Source of the DNA: Coniella vitis
Lineage: Eukaryota > Ascomycota > Sordariomycetes > Diaporthales > Schizoparmaceae
Reading direction: 5' to 3'
NCBI GenBank assembly: GCA_011317545.1
Contig: WUJK01000004.1
Location: 1,178,001-1,242,000, forward strand
DNA length: 64,000 nt
In this document: piece by piece, positions 9,833 through 21,091 of the stretch
Layout: each line of letters begins with the position of its first letter
How positions within the stretch are numbered: the stretch's first letter is position 1
Notes under the pieces: generated by a model
Told to the model about the DNA's origin: nothing
Seen by the model: only the letters and a program-made list of their open reading frames with translations
Databases searched by the model: none
Program-made: the position numbers and the translations under genes

Positions 9833-9939
9833 ACAGACGCCCCCACGGTGGCTCGAGGGCCTCCCCCCCTTTCCTCTGACCACTCTCGGAGGAGAGGGGG
9901 AGGGGAGGCCCTCTGCCCACTCGGGGGGGGCGTCTGTAC
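9831..9939. repeat. Imperfect ~45-bp inverted repeat (hairpin)
   Basis: The left arm starts GTACAGACGCCCCC and continues through GAGGGCCTCCCC. The right arm ends GGGGGGGGCGTCTGTAC after GGGGAGGCCCTC. The arms fold back on each other over about 45 positions with small bulges and a short loop near 9880-9888. It could be a small inverted-repeat element or a hairpin RNA source. Confidence 0.6.
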
Positions 9940-10059
9940 TGGGGAGGGTGAGGGGGGTTTGGTGGAGTTGCTGCTGGTGGTGGTGGTGGTCAGGGGCAGG
10001 AGGGAGTTTGCATGGGCTTATGAGTCCATGGGGATGGACCGTGAGTAAGCCCCGTGGGT

Positions 10060-10142
10060 GGGCTGGGTGCAGCGGCGGAGTCCCACGCCGCAGCGGAATT
10101 TGGTTTCGTGGTCGTTATCCTAGCAGGGCTGGGTGCAGCGGC
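10060..10142. repeat. Two partial copies of the 80-bp array repeat found at 60.3 kb
   Basis: GGCTGGGTGCAGCGGC occurs at 10061-10076 and 10127-10142. The second copy extends left through GGTCGTTATCC (10110-10120). Its 34 bp (10109-10142) match the consensus of the array at 60.27-60.63 kb with one mismatch. A GAGATGAGC trinucleotide-like run follows at about 10156-10185. Confidence 0.8.
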
Positions 10143-10185
10143 TGAATCAAAGCGGATGAGCGAGATGAGCGAGATGAGCGAGATG

Positions 10186-10832
10186 AGGCTTGAGTCTTTC
10201 CTTTTGGGAGGGAGGGTGGGCAGCGTCAATGTTTTTTTCTTTTTCTTTTTTTTTTTCTCAGCGGTAAATCCAACAGCGATTCCCAGCGAGCATCCACAGG
10301 CACACACATCCTGTGCCTTGTTTCTGAAATTCCCTTGACCCACGCGCCAAAACGAGCCGGCGCCCGCTGCCCATTCATTCATTGTTTCCGAGAAGAAAGG
10401 GCTACAGCGGCACGGGCTTCCCAACATCGTAGACCCTCGAGGCTGAGGGGTGGTCCTGAGGCTGGTGAATCCTGAATCCTAGGATACTATTCGATGATGG
10501 CGGGTTATCATACGCTCTGTTTAAACCCCCCCCAAAACAGCTGATATGCTGCCCCCCCCCCCGCGATGCATATAGAACCCTCATGTGTAGCCAGAGATCA
10601 GTCGTCGTCGGGGCTTGGTGTTGCTGGTTTGCTGTTCTGCTTGCTATTTATCATGTTTGGGGCCGGGGGGGGGGGAGAAATAAAACTCCACCATCTTCGC
10701 AAAAGTGCAATCCATTCGCCTTATCCGAAAACATCAACATCGCACTTGAAAAATGCTTATTGATCTTATGAAACTGAGATTGACGACATCTGAATGTGGT
10801 CCAACACAGCCAAGTTTCGTTACGCCCACGAT
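10186..10832. other. Spacer between repeat block and XPF gene
   Basis: No gene seen. It contains a T-rich run at about 10231-10257, C-runs near 10527 and 10552, and a G-run near 10665. It should hold the 3' untranslated region of the XPF transcript. Confidence 0.5.
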
Positions 10833-13749
10833 TCAAAAGCCTAACGAGCCCTCCTCTTCAATCAGATCCTTCTCGAAAAACCCCACAATCCTCCTCGCCG
10901 CCTCGATTCCCACCATGGGCTCGAGTTCCTGCGCCGACATGTTCGCCACCTCGCGCACATTCTCCGTCTCGAGCGTCACGTTCTTGACATTCTTGCTCGT
11001 CACACCAGGCACATGCATGAGCATTTCTTCGGGCTGCTGGTTGAATGGCTGCTCCTCGGCCGCTTGGTTCTTGTCCAGCCCTGCGCGCACTGCAGCAATG
11101 GGATCGGGCTCTTCCTCTTGCGCTTTGAGGCTCTCAAAGATCTCGGCGGTTTGGTATGGCGACGAAGACCAGATGATGCGCAGCCTGGGGAAGGCGAGCG
11201 TGAGCAGGACGAGCTTGGACTGGAGGTCCGAAGACACGTTGGACGGGTTGACGCTGCTGAGGTTGCCGGACAGGTCGGCAAAGGGCTCGAGCGTGAAGGA
11301 CTTGTTTTGGTCGAATTCGATGAGCAGCATGGGGGACTTGTAGTGCTGGAACATGGTTTCGGCCTGTGTGTAGAGGCGGCCGTCTTTGAACGAGGATATG
11401 AGGTCGCTGATGGACTTGCGCTCGATGCAGATGTGCGGGGAGAGGATGTAGTCGCCGACTGTCAGCATGCAGGGGACAATGGTGATGGAGCGGGCGTGGA
11501 GAAGCGATGGGAGCGAGGAGCGAAACTCTCGGACGTCGACGACGATGCGCGGCGGTTGCGCGGTGGCTGCGAGGCGCCCGCCACCTGCTATGCGTGTATT
11601 TACAGTCCGCAGGAAGGCTTCTTGTGGGTCTTCAGCGCCGTGGGGGTCGGATGCCATGACGATGCTCATGCCAGCGCGCTCCTTGATCAGCTTGGTGAAG
11701 GCGTCCTTCTCTCTTCGCACGCTAGACAGGTAGCGCTGTTCCTCGACAGAGCCGCCATAGTACAAGAAGTATACACGGACATTGCGGTCGTTATGGGATG
11801 ATCTGTAGACCTCTACCCGTCGGATGAAGGACGCGTCCGGTTCGTACATGATGATGTACTTTGGCTTGACCTCTTCCAGAACATGCTCGTCCTGGTCGCC
11901 GTCGTATGCATGGATGACCACCAGATCCTGCATGTCGTAAAGCATAAAGAAGTCATCCATATCGTCCAAAGGATCGGCATGGCCAGCAATATCCGCCTTT
12001 TGCCGGGCCTCTTCTTCAGTAAGCTGCACCTCTTCCAGCAGGTCAGCCATCTCGGTAGCCTTTTCAAAATACGGCATGATACTGCCGTTTTCTGCTCGAC
12101 CAGAAGCCAGAGCAACTGCACCGCCCCCGCGTACACGCCTCCGCTTGTTCGCTGGTGCTCTGCCCCCTTTCCGGAGTCTGGGGTCTGATGCTCCCTTCAA
12201 GGCATGCTGGTTCTCGGTGAACAAGAGAGAACTGACTTGTGCAAACTCTTTTTTCCATTTGAGGTACTCGCGCAGCTTGCGGCGCATCATGAATCTTGCA
12301 GAAGGCCGGTCCTCTTCCTCGCCTTCCCCGCCTTCAATCACAACCTTCTTCTTCCGCTGCTCGTCCTTGACCCTGACGTGCATGGTCTGTAGGTAGTCAC
12401 GAAGCTGCTTGCACGTTGCCGTGTCCGAGCACATGATGAGAATGGTGCCGTTGGAATCATCCCGCGCCGGCGGCTCAAAGTAAAGGTCTCTGTCAATCTC
12501 CTCCAATACGTCCGCCAGTACTGCCCATTTCGGCTGTTCTTCCAGGACCGGCCGCAACGAATCGATGTCGGATCCTGCACCAGGTTTCGGGGCGCCTCGA
12601 TAGAGCCTTCTCTTTGCCGTCTCGAAGATTGTTTGTGCAGCGTCTAGAAATAGCCACGGGGATTGCGTCTGTCGTGTTGAGCCAGGTGTCGGTGAGTGGG
12701 CTGCATGTATGGTGTCAAGATGCTGCTGGAAGGCAACAGCGTCATACGACACTACAGCCTGCAACAGGCTGCGTAAAACGGTCAGGTCGCCCACGATCTG
12801 TTTTGTCTTCCAGCTCACCCGATGCCAGTTGGGGTCTAGCTGTCGCCTGATCATTACGTCAAAGTTTTTGGTCAGAGCGCTGTCAAGGTTCCAGTCTTCC
12901 ATGTCCAGGCCAGTATTGCTCTTCTTCAACTCGTGGATATTGACTTCGACGCACTCCATGACTGCCGACTGAATCTCCTTCATGGCGTCCGTCATGGGAA
13001 CCTCGAGCTCAATGACCTCGGCCTGCTTTTTGCCCTCGAGCGATTTGGCAACCGAGACGTGGAACCGAGGCCACAAGCTGGCCTTTCGCAGGAACAGATT
13101 CCGCATCATAGTCGCCAGTGGACTGAATCCCGTCGTGAAGGGGTCCGGATTGTCCGAAAAGGCCTTCAGAAAGCCAGCCTTGTTCTTTTGCCTGTAGATG
13201 CGCAGGATGAAGGCCTCGAGGCTCGTCGCAACCACGCGATCGGCATGCAGCAAGACAATCCCGGTAACCTTGTCCACATTCAGCAGGTTGGTGAGCACGT
13301 CCACCACAAGGATCTGGCTCGTGATGCTGAAAATGCCGCCGGCCGCGTACATCTTTTCGCGCGCGCCCACGTTCGTGTAGTCGGTGTTGACAACCGTCAG
13401 CCCGCGCGCTCGAGGCGACATGCTGATAGCAGCATGCTCCGCCAGAGCCTCGCCAATCCAGTTGTTCTCGCGCACCTCGGCATTGACTACGACGACAAGG
13501 CTGTTCCCCGCAGCATCGTAGGAATGCAAGAGGTTGGTGACCAGGCGCATCAAGCCGAGGCCGCGTGCAAGAATGACGAGCTCGTCTTCAGAACGGAGTT
13601 CTTGAAAAAGAGCTTGTTGGTACTCCTATATATATATTTCCCATTTAGTTTTGTGCTTCCCTTTTTACACGCCAGCAGCGCGTAGACAGACAGTGGCTTA
13701 CCAACGGTAAAGACAGCTTTACGGGCTGAGGCGCAGCGTTGGCGGCCAT
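10833..13749 (-). CDS. XPF: XPF/Rad1-family structure-specific DNA repair endonuclease
   Basis: The catalytic subunit of the XPF-ERCC1 (Rad1-Rad10) nuclease, which cuts 5' of lesions in nucleotide excision repair and acts in crosslink and recombination repair in the nucleus. Exon 1 is 13749-13702 and exon 2 is 13625-10833, giving 945 aa. The N-terminal half is the degenerate helicase-like region. The nuclease motif is seen as VGDYILSP followed by CIERKSISDL (about residues 735-755), preceded by VDVREFRS. Near the C-terminus VPGVTSKN and MVGIEAARRIVGFF form the tandem helix-hairpin-helix that dimerises with ERCC1. The first exon encodes only 16 residues and the intron ends in a TATATA run before CAG. 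The next gene is divergent, 1 kb away. Confidence 0.95.
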
Positions 13750-14757
13750 GGTGCACGCTGGTTGCCTGAGACAACGACTATATGCTGCGAGCAAGGCGAG
13801 TACATTGTCTATAGCGTTGGAGAAGATGACTCGCGTCAATCTAGTCAGCCTTGCAGAGAGCCAGTCGCGAGGATCCAGCGCGTTTGCGCAGCCGTACCCA
13901 AGTGATGTCGTCAGAGGCAGGCGTCAGCCTTGGCTGACAGCTGGCTGCCAGGTGGTCTGTGCCGCGAGCCTCGCAGGGATGCGTCCCGCTGCTAAGCGAT
14001 GCAGCCTCTCTACCTTTGTACTATGTAGATGCGCCTTCCCAAAGTACCGTCTGGTCTACGGCTATCTCCGGGACACGGTAAGTTGCAAGGCTGTCGGTGA
14101 CATGAGGTGAAGAGAAAGGTAGCGAATGCCAGGTTTGAAATGAAGACGTGTTGGCACCGGTGTTCTCGCTGTCAGTAGCCGATTGACGCCTGAACTGTGT
14201 GCACCCCAAGCCGCTATCCCCTGATCACTGGTAGAGTGGCAGTCGCGCACAATAGGTACATAGTACTGTGTATACATGGTAACTGCCGCTGATGAAACGA
14301 ACCAACAGAATAGCACCCTGCTGAGCCGCAATTCTCGGTTCTTGGTACACAGTGCAGTCACAGCATGACAGGCAGACAGGCTACTGATTGGGCTGCAGGC
14401 GAGGAAGGAGGGGAACGAGGGGTGGGTTTAGTGCTGTGAACGACGTCATTTTCATGTGTTGCGCGGTCACTTGAGCAAACAGCCCCAGCACAGGGAAGGC
14501 CTCCAACTATTGCCTATAAGATAGATGTGTTTGTAGCATACACTATTGCAATCGCCGTTTCTGTTCCTGTTCTAATCATTTTTACCACCTCGTCTTAGAA
14601 ACTGAAGGACTTGCTACAGATCGTACGTACCTTCAGACAAACAAAAAGCCTCTGCTCGCATGCCCGAATTTACGCTCTATCACATAGCACATGTTGGCTG
14701 ATTGCGCCCGCTTGAATCCAGAATACCCATCGTTTTCCAGCCTCTACACACTTCACC
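13750..14757. promoter_or_regulatory. Divergent promoter region between XPF and the 77-aa gene
   Basis: About 1 kb between head-to-head genes. TATAAG lies at 14515-14520, 240 bp before the rightward start codon, and a CT-rich stretch follows. GACGTCAT at about 14442-14449 is a half-CRE. No coding region was found. Confidence 0.5.
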
Positions 14758-15049
14758 ATGGCCGACAACAACCAGCAAGAGAAGGAGTTCTCCATCCAGG
14801 CAGGTCATTTCCTCAGATGTTCCAGAACGCAATACTACCAGACGTCGTTGCTAACAGGCACTGCAACTGCAGCCCATTGACGATAACAACGATAAGGACC
14901 AGGGCAAGGGCTTCATCGAGGCCATCAAGTCCAAGGTCGCTCCACACACTGCCGCTCCGGGCCCAGCCCAGTCTCACGACCACAGCGAGATCCCCGAGGA
15001 GGGCACCAAGGAGGAGCGCCTTGCTAAGGCCAAGGAGTTGAACAAATAG
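14758..15049 (+). CDS. Small hydrophilic protein, 77 aa (or 72), apparently with a GC-AG intron
   Basis: ATG at 14758 begins MADNNQQEKEFSIQ. The unspliced frame stops after 41 codons. Removing an intron that starts GCAGGT at 14800 and ends either TAACAG at 14857 or TGCAG at 14872 restores a frame ending KEERLAKAKELNK then TAG at 15047-15049. The product is charged, rich in Asp, Lys and Gln, with no hydrophobic segment (DDNNDKDQGKGF, SEIPEEGTKEERLAK). It resembles small intrinsically disordered stress or conidiation-type fungal proteins, but I cannot name the family. No GT donor in this stretch gives the correct phase, so the noncanonical GC donor is favoured. Confidence 0.6.
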
Positions 15050-16490
15050 ATACGTGGGGAACAAGGGGCTGTGCAATGAGGCTGCCGTGCAGGGCGTTGT
15101 TGGGACGGGCTTCTGAACGTTTGGCTTTGTATACTTGAATGACTCTATGATGACTTATTACAATTGAAGCGGACCTAATCACTCGAGGAAACAAGAACCA
15201 ACAAGTTGCAGTGTCGTAGAATGCCCCTATCACCAGAGGCACTTCAGGGCTGTCCAACTCCACTGGGCTCTCCTTTGCTTATCATGCCGTCTGGCCACTG
15301 TGTGCTGTGTGGTTGGGCTGGATGCTGCCATTATGTACCTAGTAGTCGTAAAGTATGTGCAGAGTATTCGTGGATCGGGGAGACGGGTTTCCTTGTCAAC
15401 ACATAGGGAAGAGGCTGGTTGGGCTGGCACTTGTTACTGATGATGTTCGAGTAGGTACGTAATAAAGCCAAACAATCACGTCGGGCCGAGACCTTCTGGG
15501 AAGGAGATGGGAGCGGTACAAAATGCGGTGTACTGTGCAAATGCAATTCTACAGTGGCAGAGTGGCTTGTGTTGATCGTTTGCTGACCTTAGCGCACTGT
15601 CTTAGCCCTGCAACTGGCTGTACTATGTACCTAGGTATTGCTACCGAGACTCTTTCCCCAATTCTACCCAACCTCGCCGTGCAGCATTTCATTCCTGCCC
15701 ATCCTCCCAATTGCCTTGCTTGCGCTGCCAGTAATTCGCACCTCTTCTCACGATTCAACACCCACGACGCCTCTTTTGCTTATACCCCGACAGGCCCTGG
15801 CTTTGCCCAATTTCCGCCCTTTGCCGACGGATCCGAGCCTCGGGAGAACCCACTGCTTGGACTCTATACTGCGCTCCTTAAAACGTGCTTGGACAGTCAT
15901 CTCAAGTGTTTGGTGGACATCCGCCCTGTCGTTGACTTCGGAGTCACTCCCACGTATCGGCACTTGTTAGGCAGCTCTAGCTGGGGCGCACCTGAGAAGA
16001 AGCTTGGCAGCCACTGGGTTAGGCTCAGCGTCAGGGCCGCAGCAACGCCGCGCGGACAATACAGTTAGTCACTCAGCTCATAGTAAGCCACCAACCGACT
16101 TCATACGACCGGATTAGTTACGGACTACGGAACAAGCCAGTGGCAGTCGCAGTGGCAGTGTGCTTGTACATAGTATCCTTGCAGGGCCAACCGCCACGTT
16201 GTCGGCGAATGCGAGTGCGAGTCGCAGCGCCAGTCCCAGCTTGCCGCACGCGACTCAAACCTTCAGGGCGCCTTTGACTGCACGGCAGGCTTCTCTACCT
16301 TTGTGCTTTGCGATCCATACTCACCACTACTCAGCATTCCTAGGTGCCGTTGCTAAGAGCTCTCCAGGCGGCGCTTGGCCGTTAACGCAGCCAGCGACAA
16401 TCGTTTCGCTTACCTCCTCTTCCTCCTCTCGATCTTTGGCACCCTTGACCCTGTCCTCGACCGCGCCACCCATTATTGACCTCGAACACG
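15050..16490. other. Spacer and WASP promoter region
   Basis: A 181-codon ATG frame at 15523-16068 has no recognisable domain and is treated as chance. TACCTAGGTA lies at 15628-15637 and TACATAGTA near 16166. The part just before 16491 is CT-rich, as expected for a transcribed leader. Confidence 0.5.
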
Positions 16491-18451
16491 ATGCCGTCGA
16501 TCCTCAACGATGCCGACAAGGACATCGTCAAGCGCTTCGTCCCGAAGCAGACCAACAAGATCCAAGCTGTAGCAGTCGCACGGCTCTACGTGGCGCATCC
16601 GAATCCCTCGCGATGGACCTATACTGGGTTGCAGGGAGCTGTTGTGCTCGCCAATGACCTTGTTGGAAACACCTACTGGCTCAAGATGGTTGACATATCG
16701 GTGAGTTTGTGGAGGCGCTCAGAGCCTAGTAATATGAAAGCTAAGATACAATTCTACAGCCGTCTATGCGAGGAGTAATTTGGGACCAGGAGATCTTCGA
16801 CTCGTGGAGCTACAACCAAGACCGGACCTTCTTCCACACCTTTGAGCTAGAAGATTGCATGGCAGGTCTCTCGTTCGTCGACGAAAAGGAGGCAAAGCAG
16901 TTCAAGAAGAAGATGGACGACCGCGAAAAGAATGCCAGCAAAGCGACTAGGTCGACGCCGTTCGGAGGAGCTGCGCCTGGGGCAGGCAGTGGAGGTCACA
17001 AACACAGCTTGCTGGGCGGTATTTTTGGAGGACATAGGCACTCTTCTGCACCGCACTCGGCAGCGCCAACACCAACTCCGCCCGAATCTCCTCGTGCCAA
17101 CGTGGCTATGGGCCTGGGACGTTCGTCTTCAAGCAGGGTCAACGGCTCCAGCAGAAACTCGCCCTCCCAATTCGCTGTCTTGGAAGCATTCGACCCCGAG
17201 TGGAGAGAACATTTCGGCGACGATTTAAAATCAAAGGGCCTCACAGACGACTTCATTATGGACAACCAGGCCTTCATTGTGGACTTTTTGAAGCAGGAGC
17301 AGGCCCAGACAAAACACTCAACTCCACCACCGCCACCTCCGCCTGTCAACGGAGCTGGATCCAGAGCGCCTCCTCCACCTCCAGCCGCACGAAGAGGCGG
17401 CGCTGCGCCGCCTCCACCGCCCCCGGCTCCAAGGCGGTCAGCAGCAAAGACAGAGTCACCCATCGTCGAGCGCGAGCCCTCACCGCCGAGACCCAAGTTC
17501 CACGTACCCCCGCCTCTTCCCGATGCTGGCAAACTTGCGCATGAGCCTCCACGACACGTGCCTGCTCCTGGACCTCCTCCTCCACCACGGCCGCCAAAGA
17601 CCCCGGTCGATGAGCCGAAAGAGACGGGTCACAAATTTGGTGTGCCTCCGCCGTTCACAGGACAGAGGAGCGTTCCGCCTCCACCAACAAGTCGTGGCGC
17701 TGTTCCACCCCCACCGCCTTCACGAGAACCAGCCTCGGGGCCGCCGCCTCCACCTCTTCCTCCCAAAGCGCCTGCTGGGGCAGCCCCTCCTCTGCCTCCG
17801 GCATCAACGCGACCCCCGACCTTGCCAACAAGAGGACCCGCCCCTCCACCATTGCCGCCCTTTGGCGCTTCGCCGGCTCCTACTCTACCTGTGACCTCAG
17901 CGCCCCCACCACCTCCTTTGCCGCCAAACCATGCTCCAGCGCCACCTCCGCTACCCTCATTTGGAGCTCCGCCTGCACCTCGGGCACCTGATGCAAGTGC
18001 ACCGCCTCCACCCCCTCCTTTGCCTCCGACAGGAGCTGGCGTTCCACCCCCTCCGGGCCCGCCTCCTCCACCAGTCGGTGGCCCTCCAGCGCCCGCTTTG
18101 CCCGGCGCAGACAAAGGTCGCTCAGCTGTGCTAGCGGGCATTCAGCAGGCTGGCGGCATTGGCTCTCTGAAAAAAGTCGACCGCAGCCAGATTCGCGACA
18201 GGAGTCAAGCCCAGGTCGGTGGCGGTGCCAGCGACACCGGACCACATGGCAGTGGCTTGCCACCCGCGGGTATCACGCCTGGCGGTGGTAACGATATGGC
18301 TTCCGCATTGGCTTCCGCTCTCGCGGCTAGAAAGAATAAAGTCAGCCATAGTGGTACGTTGTGTTTTACTGATCTGCTTTGAGATACATTCCAGAAATGA
18401 TACTAACGACTTTATACAGACGACGAGGGTGACGACGATGAGTGGGATTAA
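16491..18451 (+). CDS. las17: WASP/Las17-family actin nucleation promoting factor
   Basis: Activates the Arp2/3 complex at cortical actin patches for endocytosis and polar growth. Exons 16491-16700, 16760-18353 and 18420-18451 give 611 aa. Residues 1-115 form the WH1/EVH1 domain (RLYVAHPNPSRWTYTGLQGA, FFHTFELEDCMAGLSF). Around 205-250 is the segment AFDPEWREHFGDDLKSKGL typical of fungal WASPs. Some 270 residues of proline-rich SH3 and profilin ligands follow. A WH2 actin-binding motif lies near 522-545 (AVLAGIQQAGGIGSLKKV), and the acidic Arp2/3-binding end DDEGDDDEWD is supplied only by the small last exon. A TACTAAC branch point at about 18401 supports the last intron. The unspliced frame would miss the acidic tail. 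Confidence 0.95.
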
Positions 18452-19544
18452 ACTTTGGACAATGATAACATACAAAGGTAACCAGTCCACAAGAACACGT
18501 GGGGCAATTACGCCTCTACGACAGAAGAAGCGGTGCCAAGCACTGGGTAAACACCTGGGCTATGGGCAGCTGGCGGACTTGATCATGAGATTGGATACAG
18601 GGAAGGCTACCAAGGTATGTTCTGCCTCAATCGCCTCCTACTGAGCCGCCGAGATCACACACAGAATGAGTGACTCCCGCCAACGCCATTGTCATTGTAC
18701 GCGTTTACGAGGCATCTACTCGGAATGGCCGTAGAAAGGAGGCGTCTCTAGAAATTACAATCAAAAAGTAGAATGCCATATCTCTTTTCACTTTAGCACC
18801 ACCTTCCAAAGCGATAGACATTTGACACATTTGAGGTGGTGTCTAGGGGAGGATTTTCGTCATGAATGTGCACGTGTGTAGATTCGACTACTTTGTACCC
18901 TCCGATGCAAGTCTTTGGAGTCTAAATCAATGTCCCGCTCGAATGAACACATAATCCAGGGATAGCGCCAAATCAAAACGGGCGGCAATCAGAGCTCAAG
19001 AGACTGGCAGAAGAAAGCAACAGAAGAACTAGAGGACAAACGTCACAAAAGTCCACGAGTAAATCGTCTTATACAAAAACCAAAGCGTAGGATGATGGTT
19101 TCGTTCGTCAACCAGGACGGAATGTCGGGTAGAAGAAAGCGTTACTATGTCCATTTCCTTTTCCTTTCGATACTTTCATTTTTCTCCACCGGCAACGGGA
19201 CGTCTCTCCCATCCCAGCCGTCCACCAACTGTCGAGGAACCTCAGGGTATCTTCCTTCTGCGCAGAGTAGATTGAAGCTTTCCAGAGGTTTGAGAGAGAG
19301 AAGACAGTCCTACTGCTCATGTACAGGCCATCGTGACACCGTGTCCTCTGCGATACCACGCACCCCCAAAGTACAGGATATTGCCATTTAACATTAGGAA
19401 ACATCAAACAGGAAATATGTACCCGTGATCGAAGCACGAACGCGAAAATCGGCTTAGTGTGCAGCGTGGAGTGAATGTGATACGGGCAGAGTGAACTCGG
19501 TGGATGGGTGGATGCACATCGCCAAAACAAAGAAAGAGATTTTC
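18452..19544. other. Convergent intergenic region
   Basis: It lies between the 3' ends of the WASP and eIF1A genes. No gene seen; it probably holds both 3' untranslated regions and terminators. Confidence 0.55.
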
Positions 19545-20322
19545 TTAGATGTCGTCGATCTCAATCTCCTTGCCGCCAGCACCGCCCTCCTCGCCACTTT
19601 CCGAGTCACGGTCCTCGTCGAACTCGAAGGCGCAGTCGCCATCCTCGCCTCCACCAAAGGTGTCGGTCTCGTTGATCTTGGCAGTCTCGGGAAGCTCACC
19701 GTAGGCCTTGAGAGAACGGGCCTCGTCGGCGGTGTACTTCAGGCTGTAAATGGTGGTGACAAAGGTTAGCTTGCGGGCCAAAGTTCGATTGCGCGCAGGT
19801 TTAGTGCAACAAGAAATTATGAACATACATGACGTCGCCCTTGTCGTCCTGGTAGTCACGCAGAGACAGCAGGATGATGTCGCCCTGGTTGATCCAGACC
19901 TTCTTGCGAAGCTTGCCGCGAATGTTGCCGAGTCTGCGAGTGCCGTCAAAGCACTGTGCCTCAAGACGACCGTTTCTGCGCCAAGAAAAAAAAGACCATG
20001 TTAGTGTTTCATTACATTCCATTTCTTTTTCATCGAGGGTGATGCGCTGTTGACAAAGTAGATTCCGGCGTCGCAGCTTTAAGAACGCGCGGGGTCGGGC
20101 GTTTAACGACGTGTAGAGCAAGCAAGTCGGAGTCGAGTATTTTGCAGCAGCTGCACACACAGGAAAAGCGGTTAAAAAAGGCAACTCGACATACCCAAGC
20201 ATCTTCACGACCTGCGCATACTCCTGGCCATCCTCCTTGAAGGTAAGCTCACGCTTCTCGTTGTCGTTTTCGTTCTTGCCACGCCTTCGGTTCTTTCCTC
20301 CCTTTCCCTTGTTCTTGGGCAT
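19545..20322 (-). CDS. tif11: Translation initiation factor eIF1A
   Basis: A component of the 43S preinitiation complex that binds the ribosomal A site during scanning. Exons 20322-20195, 19975-19829 and 19743-19545 give 157 aa, the usual eIF1A length. The basic N-terminus MPKNKGKGGKNRRRGKNEND is followed by the OB-fold (QVVKMLGNGRLEAQCFDG, RGKLRKKVWINQGDII, DKGDVILKYTADEARSLKAY) and an acidic tail ending EIEIDDI. All three junctions interrupt conserved OB-fold or flanking sequence and restore it exactly when spliced. The gene is convergent with WASP and divergent from the 318-aa orphan. Confidence 0.96.
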
Positions 20323-21091
20323 GTTGTCCGGTTGTTTATATGTCTTGTCGGCGAGAAAGGTATTTAGGTAGTCTTCTTGGGAGGCGCTGGTCGCCTTTCG
20401 GATGGCTGTGTTGGGTGGGTGAGAAGGGTGTGGTTGAACTCGGGAAGTTGGTTAACGAGTGGGTTGGGGTGGGAAATATGTAGTAACAGGGCGAGAAAGC
20501 CGCGAGGATGATTCTGGGAGTGGGGCGGGCGGCCGTGGTTTATGTTTTGGCGGGCAGCGGCGTCACTTTTGTGCCTTCCTGCTTCTCTTGTGGGCTTGTG
20601 AATCATAGTGATACTGGGCACTGGCACTGGGCGGCAGGGCGGTAGGGCGGAGTCACCCAGAGCCTGGAAGCGCTAAAGCAGCAGGCTACAGGGGCATGTC
20701 TGCCTTATCCGTGGGGGCTGCGCCCAAGTGGGAATTAAAATGGCTGGCTGCTTGCATGGCGTTGCTTGTGTGGCGTAATTGCATACTGAGGATGCACTGC
20801 AAAATAGCGACCGCATTGTATTAGCGAAAGTACTGGTTACAATGATTCGCGATGGATGCTTCCCGCCTTCCACCAAATTTCCTTTTCTGGTGTTGCTACA
20901 TTCAACAACACCTTTCTTAAGCAGCAAAAATTTCCATTTTGCAACATCGACGACTCTTGTTCTGCTCTTGCCTCTCGACCAGTGGAACTTGACTTGGCAT
21001 CTGCCATATCCTGCATTGTAGGCGCTTGCCTATGCTCGGGACACGGCTGCGCACAACGACATGAGAATTCAAGTTGAGCGTACAGGCCACA
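20323..21091. other. Divergent promoter region of eIF1A and the orphan gene
   Basis: No coding region recognised. Head-to-head genes flank it. The orphan's transcript leader is probably within the right part. Confidence 0.5.

Noticed and set aside
15523..16068. 181-codon plus-strand frame upstream of WASP
   Set aside because: No domain, mixed hydrophobic composition and stray motifs such as TACCTAGGTA inside; more likely leader or spacer.
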